Assembly (NCBI RefSeq): GCF_036250735.1
Contig: NZ_CP109430.1
Coordinates: 10,540,001-10,604,000 of the forward strand
Reading direction: 5' to 3'
DNA from: Streptosporangium sp. NBC_01495
Lineage (GTDB): Bacteria > Actinomycetota > Actinomycetes > Streptosporangiales > Streptosporangiaceae
DNA length: 64,000 nucleotides
Shown: positions 34,330-43,200 of the stretch, one piece after another
How positions within the stretch are numbered: the first letter of the stretch is position 1
Layout of the letters: every line of letters begins with the position of its first letter
Program-made: the position numbers and the translations under genes
The notes under the pieces: model-generated
What the model saw: only the letters and a program-made list of their open reading frames with translations
Told to the model about the DNA's origin: nothing
Databases searched by the model: none

Positions 34330-37080
34330 TCACGACTCCGCCTGGTCGTCGAACTCCAGCACCAGCGGCAGGTCGGCGCGCCGGCTGATGTTCAGCTTCC
34401 GGTACGTGCGGGTCAGGTGCTGCTCGACCGTGCTGATCGTGATGTAGAGCTTGGCCGCGATCTCGCGGTTGGCGTAGCCCGCCGCCGCCAGCGCCGCCAC
34501 CCGGCGCTCGGCGCCGCTCAGCACGCCGAGCAGCTCGCCGGACAGCGGCACGGGCATGGCCTCGGCGTTCGTGGCCCGGCTCAGCACGCCGGCCATGGGC
34601 TCGGCCCTGCACTCCCAGGCCGCCGCCTGCGCCCGGCCCGCGACCGTCCTGGCCCGCCGGTACTCGCCCACCGCGTCGTAGGCCTCGACGAGGTCGAACA
34701 GCGCCCTGGCCAGCTCGTACTTGTCCCCGGCGAGCTGCAGGAACTCGGTGGCCTGGCGCAGCAGCGCCGGGCGGCGCGCCGGGTCGGAGATGGCGGCCTT
34801 CAGCCGCATGCCGATGCCCCGCCCCCGGTACGCGTCCGGGCCGCAGGCGTCCAGATGGGCCACGATGAGCTGCCTGGCCTCCTTGATCCGGCCCATCCGC
34901 AGGCACGCCTCCCCGGCGTCGGCCTGCCACGGGATCAGCGCCGGGTTGTCCAGACCCCAGGCGGCCATCAGCTCGCCGCAGCGCAGGAAGTCGTGCATCG
35001 CCAGTGCGAACGACTCCTCGGCCATGTGGTGGCGGCCTCGCGCGTAGAGGTAGTGCAGGCCGTACCGGGTCTGGAACATCGCCTCGTCCACCGGCCGGTC
35101 CAGCGGCTCGCGCACGGCCTCGTGCCGTCCCATCGCGGTCAGCGCGATGATCAGGCTGGCCAGCGGGCCGCCGATGGCCACGCCCCAGCTGCTCATCGGG
35201 ATCGTGTCGAGGGCGACGCGGGCGTGCTGCTCGGCGGCGGGCATGTCGCCCTGCCGGATCGCGATCTCCGCGCGGATGGCCGCCAGCCGGGCCAGCCGGC
35301 TGGGCGCCCGCCGGGTCGACGCCTCGGCGCTGAACACGTCGCACAGCGGGGCCGCCCGCTCGCACCGCCCCGCGTACGTGAGGGCCAGCAGGGAGTTCTC
35401 CACCACGTCCAGGGACATCTCGTCGAGCCTGGCGTTCTCCAGGATGCGCTCGACGGCGTCGAGGCTGGGCTCGCGCGGCCCCCGCGTGAGCACCTCCGCC
35501 AGCGCGAGCGTGGCCTCCAGCCGCCTGCTGACCGCGACCGACACCATGGAGGCCAGGATGTGCTCCCTGGGCCGGTTCCCGGCGTGGGCCATCAGCGGCG
35601 GGTGGGTGACGCGGAGCCAGAGCTGGGCCACGACCAGCTCGGCGATCGTCTCGTGGTCGGAGGCCTCCCGGTTGAGCCGCTCCAGCACGTCGCGGGCGTC
35701 CTCGAAGCGGCCGTGCCACAGCAGCGCCCGTGCCAGCACGACCGCGTCGGTGCCGCCCAGGCTGCCCCGCCGCATGGCCTCGGTGAGCTGGTCCAGGTGC
35801 CCGGTGGAGGCGGCGGGGTTGATCCGCCACTCCGCCCGCACGAGCATCGTCATGATCTTCGTACGGCGCCGCTCGTCCGCGCACTCGCGCCAGGCCATCT
35901 TGAGATAGGCCACCGCCGACTCGACCTCGCCCCTGCGCAGCGCGGTCCGCGCGGCCTCCTCCAGCGTGGGCACCACCCAGGGCGCCTCCACCTTGGTGGC
36001 CTGCAGGAGCCAGTCGGCCACCACCCGGGGCGACATGCCCCTGGCGTAGGCCAGCTCGGCCGCGCGGCGGTACAGCTCCCTGCGCTCCGGCAGGTCCATC
36101 CCGGCCAGGACGGCCGACCGCACGGCCTCGTGCCGGTACCCGCCCGCGGTCAGCAGCCCCGCCGCGCCGATCGTGATCAGCTCCCTGCTGACGTCCACGG
36201 CCGGGAGCTCCAGCATGTCCTCAAGCCCGTCGGGCCCGCCGAGGACGGCCAGGCCGTGCGCCACCCGCATCGTCCGCGGGTAGCCGCGCCGGAGGCTCTC
36301 CTGGACCGCCCGCACGAACCGGTCGCCGATGACGACCTCGCGGGGAGGCTCCTCCGCGTTGCGCAGGAACTGCCGGTAGTCCGCGGCCAGCTCACCGGCG
36401 AGCAGCGGGTTGCCGCCGCTGATCGCGTACCAGTCCTCGGCGAAACGCTCGGCCGCCCCGAGCCCCACCTGCGCGGCCACCAGCGCCGCCACGCCCTTGC
36501 GCGACAGCGGCGCGAGCCGCAGGCGGCGGCAGTGCGGCAGGCGCAGCAGGTCCGTCTCGAAGTGGTCGTCGGTGTCGTACCGGTCGTCGTGCGCGAACAC
36601 GGCCACGACGCGGGCGTTGCGGACCCGCCGCGCCAGGTAGGACAGGCACAGCAGCGAGGTCCGGTCGGCGTGGTGCACGTCATCGACCACGATCACCAGC
36701 GGATAGCGCTCGGACAGCCGCAGCAGCACCGTGACCAGCGAGTGCACGACCTGCGCGTCGATCGGCTCGGCACCGGCGCGCACGGCCGTCGCGGCCCGCA
36801 CGCCCTCCTCCAGCGTGTCGCGCTCCTCCTGCGCCAGCGGGGCGTCCTGGATGAGCTGGCGCAGCACGCCGAGTTGCAGATGCCGCTCCGCCCGCGACCC
36901 GGTGGCGGTCACCGACAGCGCGCCCAGCTCGACGGCCTGCTCGGAAAGGGTGCGCAGCAGCGCGCTCTTCCCCGTCCCGACCGGTCCGCCGACCAGCGCG
37001 ACCCTTCCCCGGCCGAGGATGGCGTTGGCGACGAGCGACTCGAGACAGGAGGTCTCCTTCTGCCGTTCGATGAGGGCCAT
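34330..37080 (-). CDS. LAL-type LuxR regulator
   Basis: The 916-residue regulator has an N-terminal AAA ATPase with Walker A GGPVGTGKSALL (residues 31-42) and Walker B PLVIVVDD (about 127-134), a long helical TPR-like middle, and a C-terminal LuxR helix-turn-helix (AGYANREIAAKLYITISTVEQHL). Such large ATP-binding LuxR proteins are pathway activators in antibiotic clusters. The ATG has AGGAG upstream. It lies 33 bp downstream of the isopropylmalate synthase gene, suggesting shared transcription. Confidence 0.93.
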   Translation of the reverse strand: MALIERQKETSCLESLVANAILGRGRVALVGGPVGTGKSALLRTLSEQAVELGALSVTATGSRAERHLQLGVLRQLIQDAPLAQEERDTLEEGVRAATAVRAGAEPIDAQVVHSLVTVLLRLSERYPLVIVVDDVHHADRTSLLCLSYLARRVRNARVVAVFAHDDRYDTDDHFETDLLRLPHCRRLRLAPLSRKGVAALVAAQVGLGAAERFAEDWYAISGGNPLLAGELAADYRQFLRNAEEPPREVVIGDRFVRAVQESLRRGYPRTMRVAHGLAVLGGPDGLEDMLELPAVDVSRELITIGAAGLLTAGGYRHEAVRSAVLAGMDLPERRELYRRAAELAYARGMSPRVVADWLLQATKVEAPWVVPTLEEAARTALRRGEVESAVAYLKMAWRECADERRRTKIMTMLVRAEWRINPAASTGHLDQLTEAMRRGSLGGTDAVVLARALLWHGRFEDARDVLERLNREASDHETIAELVVAQLWLRVTHPPLMAHAGNRPREHILASMVSVAVSRRLEATLALAEVLTRGPREPSLDAVERILENARLDEMSLDVVENSLLALTYAGRCERAAPLCDVFSAEASTRRAPSRLARLAAIRAEIAIRQGDMPAAEQHARVALDTIPMSSWGVAIGGPLASLIIALTAMGRHEAVREPLDRPVDEAMFQTRYGLHYLYARGRHHMAEESFALAMHDFLRCGELMAAWGLDNPALIPWQADAGEACLRMGRIKEARQLIVAHLDACGPDAYRGRGIGMRLKAAISDPARRPALLRQATEFLQLAGDKYELARALFDLVEAYDAVGEYRRARTVAGRAQAAAWECRAEPMAGVLSRATNAEAMPVPLSGELLGVLSGAERRVAALAAAGYANREIAAKLYITISTVEQHLTRTYRKLNISRRADLPLVLEFDDQAES

Positions 37081-37112
37081 GGTCGTTCTCCTGATCGGTG
37101 ACCGTGTGGCAC

Positions 37113-38888
37113 TCACGCTAGGCCGGGGCGGTATTCGCCACCTATCGTCGCGCTGTCGGTCTCCGGCTCCCGCCCGTGGCCGGGCGGCGTCCCGCCTCCC
37201 GCGGGGAGCGCGGCGGCGGACCCGCGCGCGGCGGCCCTGGCCACGGCCGAGCCGACGGCCGCCAGCGCAGCGCCGGCGATGTCGTCCTCCACCCCGACTC
37301 CCCAGACTGTGCCGCCGCCGCCGCCGTCGCCGTCGCCGCCGTTCAGCTCGCACTCCGCGTAGACGGCCACCCGGCCGCCGGGCGCCCGCGCCGCCTCGTC
37401 GACGTGGTGCACCACCCGGATCCGGACGTCACCGCGGTGGAAGGCCGCCCGCAGCGCGGCGACCGCCCGCGTCCAGCCCGGCCCGTCGTCGTGGGCGTGG
37501 CCGTCGATGTGGAGCGTGACCACCGCGCCCGGCACGTCGAAGGGCGGCGCGGCGCGGCGGAGGTACTCCTCCTCGAACACCTCCCTGATCCGCTCCGGCG
37601 CGATCTCCCCCCGGCCGCCCTCGGTCAGCGCCTGGACGGCCTGGGCGAACTCGATCTGCAGCCCCCTGGGCAGGTCGAACCCGTACCGGCTGCTCAGCAG
37701 GTAGGCCGGGCCCGCCTTGCCCGACTGGCTGGTGACCCGCACCACCGCCTCGTAGGTCCGCCCGATGTCGTGCGGGTCCACCGGCAGGTACGGCACCTCC
37801 CACGGCAGCAGCGCGTGGTCGGTCCCGGTGCGGGCCGCCTCCCGGTCCATGGCGTCGAACGCCTTCTTGATCGCGTCCTGGTGGCCCCCGGAGAACGCGG
37901 TGAAGACCAGGTCGCCCCCGTAGGGATGCCGTGGCGGGACCGGCAGCCCGGTGCACTCCTCGACGACGCGGCGGACCCGGTCGAGGTCGGTGAAGTCGAT
38001 GCCGGGGTCGATGCCCTGGGCGGCCAGGTTCAGTCCCAGCGTGACCAGGCAGACGTTGCCCGCCCGCTCCCCGTTGCCGAACAGGCAGCCCTCGATCCGT
38101 TCGGCGCCCGCCAGCACCGCCAGCTCCGCCGCCGCCACCCCGGTGCCGCGGTCGTTGTGCGGGTGCACCGACAGGCACAGGTGCTGCCGGCGGGACAGGT
38201 TGCGGTGCATCCACTCGATCTGGTCGGCGAAGACGTTGGGCGTCGAGCGCTCGACCGTGGTGGGGAGGTTCAGGATGATCGGCCGGTCGGGCCCCGGCTG
38301 CCAGACGTCCATGACGGCCTCGCAGAGCTCCAGGGAGAAGTCGGGCTCGGTGTCCTGGAAGTGCTCGGGGGAGTACTGGAAGCGCAGGTCACAGCCGTCC
38401 AGCAGCCTGCCGGCGTGCTCGACGACCAGGCGGGCGCCGCGGACGGCCAGGTTCCTGCACTCGTCGCGGTCCATCCCGAACACCAGCCGGCGCATGACGG
38501 GCGAGGTCGCGCTGTAGAGGTGCAGCAGGGCCCGGGGCGCGCCGCGCAGGCTCGCCACCGTCCGCTCGATCAGCTCGTCGCGGGCCTGTGTCAGCACCGA
38601 GACGCACACGTCGTCGGGGATGCGCTCCCGCTCGATGAGGAGCCGGACGAAGTCGTGGTCGTCCCGGCTGGCGGCCGGGAAGCCGATCTCGATCTCCTTG
38701 TAGCCCATGGCGACCAGCAGGTCGAAGAACACCAGCTTGCGATCGAGATCCATCGGCCTGGGCATGGACTGGTTGCCGTCGCGCAGGTCCGTGGACAACC
38801 AGCGCGGTGGCGCGCCGACAGTGGCACCCGGCCATCGGCGGTCGTCGAGCGGCACCAGAGGAAAGGCCGGATAGCGGCTGATCTTCAT
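37113..38888 (-). CDS. 2-Isopropylmalate synthase-like enzyme
   Basis: The 591-residue enzyme condenses acetyl-CoA with a 2-keto acid, as in leucine synthesis. It has the catalytic metal segment TDLRDGNQ (Asp34 to Gln40), TTVERSTPNVFADQIEWM around 210-227, and HPHNDRGTG with His242 and His244. The C-terminal regulatory domain is present but contains a GDGDGGGGG insert (about residue 540) that is unusual. Being inside the cluster, it may be a dedicated copy supplying a branched 2-keto acid, or just a neighbour. Sequence alone does not tell the substrate. Confidence 0.88.
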   Translation of the reverse strand: MKISRYPAFPLVPLDDRRWPGATVGAPPRWLSTDLRDGNQSMPRPMDLDRKLVFFDLLVAMGYKEIEIGFPAASRDDHDFVRLLIERERIPDDVCVSVLTQARDELIERTVASLRGAPRALLHLYSATSPVMRRLVFGMDRDECRNLAVRGARLVVEHAGRLLDGCDLRFQYSPEHFQDTEPDFSLELCEAVMDVWQPGPDRPIILNLPTTVERSTPNVFADQIEWMHRNLSRRQHLCLSVHPHNDRGTGVAAAELAVLAGAERIEGCLFGNGERAGNVCLVTLGLNLAAQGIDPGIDFTDLDRVRRVVEECTGLPVPPRHPYGGDLVFTAFSGGHQDAIKKAFDAMDREAARTGTDHALLPWEVPYLPVDPHDIGRTYEAVVRVTSQSGKAGPAYLLSSRYGFDLPRGLQIEFAQAVQALTEGGRGEIAPERIREVFEEEYLRRAAPPFDVPGAVVTLHIDGHAHDDGPGWTRAVAALRAAFHRGDVRIRVVHHVDEAARAPGGRVAVYAECELNGGDGDGGGGGTVWGVGVEDDIAGAALAAVGSAVARAAARGSAAALPAGGGTPPGHGREPETDSATIGGEYRPGLA

Positions 38889-38919
38889 GGCGGACCTCAC
38901 TTGTCTGCACTTGTCTGCG

Positions 38920-39094
38920 CGCGGGACCTCTGGTTGGGCGGGCCGAACCTGGCACGCCGAACCCCTGGTCGAGCGGGCCGAGCCAGGCACGCCGGCCCTC
39001 TGGTCGAGCGGGCCGAGCTCGGCGCGCGGGACCCCCGGTCGAGCGAGCCGGAACAGGCGCGCGGAGCCTCTAGCTGAGCGAACCGAAATAGGCG
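38920..39094. repeat. 35-bp tandem repeat, about five copies
   Basis: Copies start at 38920, 38955, 38990, 39025 and 39060. The last one contains the final codons and stop of the adjacent hydroxyisourate-hydrolase-like gene, so the array probably grew from that gene's 3' end. Confidence 0.88.
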
Positions 39095-39408
39095 GAGAAC
39101 GAGTGCGGCGAGAGGAGCACGAGGATGTTGCCCACGGCGGTCTCGTCGAGTACGCGGAACGTGACAACTATTTCGGGATAGGCGGCTCTCAGCCCGAGGC
39201 CGACGAAATAGGGGTCGGTGCCGAATACGATCCGGTACATCCCGCGGTCGAGCTTGCGGTCGCACCACTGGTTCACCGCTCCGTCATGGTCGGTCTGCGC
39301 CTCGGCGTCGAGCGTCCATCGTCCGTCGTCGGTGTGTTCGAGGCGTACGTGGAGGCTGGCAGCCCCCCGGCCGTAAACGGTGTCCTGTGCCTGTACCGCG
39401 ATACCCAT
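39070..39408 (-). CDS. Transthyretin-like protein lacking HIU hydrolase residues
   Basis: The 112-residue protein aligns along its length with 5-hydroxyisourate hydrolases (DTVYGRGAASLHVRLE, YRIVFGTDPYF, AYPEIVVTF, VLLSPHSFSAY). The active-site residues are gone: the N-terminal His is Gln6, the DGR Arg is Ala44, the His of HYHVP is Asn94, and the final YRGS is YFGS. It has no signal peptide. It cannot be expected to act on hydroxyisourate. The fold is a small Ig-like beta sandwich, so a ligand-binding role is a guess. The ATG follows GAGGTGAG. Confidence 0.82.
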   Translation of the reverse strand: MGIAVQAQDTVYGRGAASLHVRLEHTDDGRWTLDAEAQTDHDGAVNQWCDRKLDRGMYRIVFGTDPYFVGLGLRAAYPEIVVTFRVLDETAVGNILVLLSPHSFSAYFGSLS

Positions 39409-39740
39409 CTCACCTCACCTGACACGATCGTCTGCAGGGGCGTGGCCACCCGGGTGACCATGCCCCTCGCTCGTGTCACCCGGGCTTGTACGTCAGCCTC
39501 CCGCTCTTTTCTATCTATGGGCCTTCGGCCCGCTATCGGCCTGCTACCGCCGCCTGATAGGGGCCCGACAGCCGCTATTCCCGGCCTTTCCGGCCGTTGG
39601 CGAGGTCCGGGTGCGCGGTGTTTGACGTGCGCTGATGGTGGACGAAAAGAATCGCGATACTAGGTCAATTGCGCACCGTGTGAGCATCCTTGGCGAGCGG
39701 GCAAAACAAAGCCGCCGACGCCCACACGGAGGTAGATCGA
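39409..39740. promoter_or_regulatory. Divergent region before the secreted peptide gene
   Basis: This 332-bp gap separates the minus-strand transthyretin-like gene from the plus-strand peptide gene. It has relatively A-rich sequence at 39640-39720. A TTGACG lies at 39622, but no well-spaced -10 box is evident. Promoters for both directions are expected here. Confidence 0.4.
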
Positions 39741-39995
39741 ATGAACGCCAGCCTCATCCGTAAGACGGCTCACATCCGTATCTCCATCACCATTGCACTC
39801 AGCGCGGTCCTGGGCGTGTGCGTCGCCGCCACCCTGCCTTCCGCCGCCCACGCGACCACCGTCGCGCAGAGTGCGCGGCAGCCGGCCCCGCTCGCCGTCC
39901 ACGACTTCCCCTGGGGATATCAGGGCGACTTCCCCTGGGGGTCTCACGTGTCCCTCGCGCCCCCCGCGCACCTCGCGGACTTTCCCTGGAGCTGA
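39741..39995 (+). CDS. Small exported peptide with three DFPW(G/S) motifs
   Basis: The 84-residue protein has a GGAGG site eight bases before the ATG. Residues 1-38 form a signal peptide: Lys/Arg-bearing start, hydrophobic core ISITIALSAVLGVCVAATL, and AHA before the probable cut. The remaining 46 residues contain DFPWG at 55-59 and 63-67 and end exactly with DFPWS at 80-84. No Cys remains after cleavage. I recognise no family. It lies about 250 bp upstream of the SARP-TPR regulator on the same strand. It could be a signalling-peptide precursor, a RiPP substrate or a small exported effector. Confidence 0.72.
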   Translation: MNASLIRKTAHIRISITIALSAVLGVCVAATLPSAAHATTVAQSARQPAPLAVHDFPWGYQGDFPWGSHVSLAPPAHLADFPWS

Positions 39996-40089
39996 CTGCT
40001 GTGAACTGACGGCTCACACGTCTCACGACACCCGGCCGATCGGAATCTGGTCAGTGATCCACTGGCGATGTAGTCTCCATATGAACCGC

Positions 40090-40118
40090 GACAGAACGTC
40101 ATCAAACTAGACAGAACG
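40090..40118 (+). promoter_or_regulatory. Direct repeat upstream of SARP gene
   Basis: Two copies of gacagaacg (40090-40098 and 40110-40118) lie 20 bp apart, about 130 bp before the regulator start. SARP proteins bind short direct repeats near promoters, so this may be an autoregulatory site. The spacing differs from the usual 11 or 22 bp. Confidence 0.35.
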
Positions 40119-40244
40119 CCGCAGGGGGTCAGCGCAAATCCCGGCCTTCACCATGGCATTCACGCCCCGAACGCTGCCTATCAGAGCTGCCTATCAGAAG
40201 AGAGATTCTTGACCACGGGCAATGATTTCTGCGAGGAGATGCTT

Positions 40245-43200
40245 GTGGAGTTTCGTGTACTGGGCGCACTTGAGGTCACCGCGAGTGGACGACAACTCGA
40301 TCTCGGCGGATCGCGGCAGCAGATCGTCCTCGCCGTCCTGATCCTGAATGCCAATCACTCGGTCACGCTGGACCGCCTCGTGGAGGCGATCTACGACGAC
40401 GACCCGCCCGCCACGTCCCGGGCACAGGTACAGATATGCATCTCCGCGCTGCGACGTCTGTTCAGCGCGCACGGCCACCCCGAGATGATCGTCACGACCC
40501 GGCAGGGCTACGTGTTGCGCGTCCCGGCCGACGCGATCGACGCGCGCCGCTTCGAGAGCCTGGTGAGCCGGGCGCGCAAGGCCAGGAACGGCCGCTGCTA
40601 CCAGGAGGCCATCCAGCACTACCGCGACGCCCTCGCCCTGTGGCGCGGCCCCGCCCTCGAGGGCATCGAGAGCAGGCTCGTGCGGTCCCTCGCGAGCTGG
40701 GCCGCCGAGCAGCGGATCACCGCGAACGAGGACTGCGTCCAGCTCGAACTCGACCTCGGCCGCCACCACGAGCTGGTCGGCGAGCTGGTCAGGCTGGTAC
40801 GGGAACACCCGCTGCGCGAAGGGCTCATCGGGCAGCTCATGCTGGCGCTGTACCGTTCGGGCCGGCAGGCGGAGGCGCTCCAGGCGTACCGCGACGCGCG
40901 GCAGCTCATCGTCGAAGAGCTGGGGATCGAGCCCAACGAGCGGCTGCAGCAGCTCGAAGCCGCGATCCTCACCTCCGAGGAACTCCTCGACCCGCACCCG
41001 CCGCCCGCGGAGGTGCCGGTCGAGTCACGCGCCCGCGCGCCGTCGGTGCCGGGCATGCTCCCCGCCGACATCGCCGACTTCATCGGCCGCCAGGAGCAGA
41101 TCGACGTCATCAGGCGGCGGCTGACCGTACCGCTGGACGGAGCGGGCCGCTTCGCCGTACCCATCGTCACCGTCGCCGGCCGGGCGGGCATCGGCAAGAC
41201 CACCGTCGCCGTCCACGCCGCGCACAGCATCGCCTCCCACTTCCCCGACGGGCAGCTCTACGCCGACCTGCACGGCGGCGTCTCCCGCCCGGTGAACCCC
41301 ATGCAGGTGCTCGACCGTTTCCTGCGGGCCTTCGGCGTATCGGGAACGGCGCTGCCGGAGACCCTGGCCGAGCGGGCGGAGATGTACCGCATGCTGCTGG
41401 CCGACCGCAGGGTGCTGATCGTCCTCGACGACGCGGCCTCCGAGAGCCAGGTGCTGCCGCTCCTGCCGGGCAACCCGACCTCCGCCGTCATCGCCACCAG
41501 CCGAGGGCGCCTGGGCGGCCTGGCCGGCGCGACCACCGTCGACGTCGATCTCTTCGACTCCGCCCAGTCGATCGAGATGCTCTCCCGCATCGCCGGCGCC
41601 GAACGCGTACGGTCCGAGCCGGAGTCCGCCGCCGCGCTCGCCGAGCTGTGCTGCTACCTCCCGCTGGCCCTGCGCATCGCGGGAGCGCGCCTGGCCGCGC
41701 GCCCCCACTGGACCGTGGAACAGCTGGTGGACCGGCTCGCCGACGAGGCCCGCAGGCTCGACGAGCTCAAACACGGAGGCATGGGCATCAGGGCCAGCCT
41801 CGCGCTCACGTACGAGGGCATCAGCGAGCAGGCCCGCTGCCTGTTCCGCCGCCTGGCGATACTCCACTCGCACATCTTCTCCGCCTGGACCGGCACCGCC
41901 CTGCTGGACCAGCCGCTCGCCGACGCGCAGGACCTCCTCGACGACCTGGCCGACGCCCAGCTCGTCGAGGTCGTGGGCACCGGCAGGAACGTCGGCGTGC
42001 AGTACCGCTTCCACGACCTCATCCGCGTGTACGCCCGTGAGCGCCTGGCCGAGGAGGAACCGCCCGCCGAGCGCACCGCCGCGCTCGCCCGCGTGCTGCG
42101 CTCGCTGCACTGCCTGACCCAGGCGGCGCGCAACCGCGAGTACGGCCCGCCCGGCGGACCCCACCTGCTGTCCGAGATCAAGTCGCCGCTCCCGGCCGAA
42201 CTGGTCGAACGGCTGGTCGCCGAGCCGATCGCCTGGTTCGAACGGGAACGCCCCGTCCTGCTGGCCGGCATCCGCCAGGCGGCGCAGGCGGGGTTCGCGG
42301 AGCTGTGCTGGCGCATGGCGATGAACGCGGAGGCGTTCTTCGAGCTCCGCGTCTACCTGGACGACTGGCGCGAGACCAACGAGATAGCGCTGGAGGCCGC
42401 ACGCAACGGCGGCGACGAGCGCGGCCAGGCCGAGATGCTGTGCGTGCGGGGCGCGCTGGCCCAGACCGAGCAGCGCTTCGACGACGCGCGACGCGACTAC
42501 ATGGCCGCCCTTCCCCTCTTCGAGAAGACCGGCGACGTGCTCCAGGTCGCCCGCTCCCGGCGCAACCTGGCCTTCCTCGAACGCATGAACGGCCAGCTCG
42601 AAGCCGCCGCCGGCCACCTGAGGCAGGCGCTGGCCATCTTCGTCGAGATAGGCGACCAGATCTCGGCCGCGCACACGCTGGACAACCTCGCCGCGGTCCG
42701 CGCCGAGTGCGGCGACATCGACGACGCCAAGATCATGCTGGCCGAGGCGCTGGTCCGAGGCAAGAGCGGCGGCAGCAGGCGGGTGATCTCCCAGGTCCTG
42801 CACCGGATGGGACGCGTGCACCTGCAAGCGGAGGAGTTCGCCCTCGCCGCAGGCGCCTTCGAGGAGGCGCTGACCCTCGTCGAGGAGATGGGCGACGGCA
42901 TCGGCGAGTCGTTCGCCCTGCACGGCCTGGGCATCGCCCAGCTGCGGCGCGGCAAGCCGGCCGAGGCCGAGTCCCTGCTGCGGCGTGCGCTCACCACGGC
43001 CGAGAGCTCGCAGCACCGGCTCGCCGAGGCCCACGCCCTGTCGGGACTGGGCGAGCTGGCCATCGTGACGGAGCAGTTCGGCGACGCCGTCGGCCGCCTG
43101 CGCAAGGCCGTCACGCTGTTCCGGCAGGTGCGCGTCCCGCTCTCCGAGGCGCAGACGCTCATCATGCTGAGCGAGGTCCTGCAGGCACTCGGCGACGACT

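Noticed and set aside
39741..39995. Enediyne apoprotein (neocarzinostatin type)
   Set aside because: The mature part is only about 46 residues, has no Cys pairs and no Ig-like pattern.
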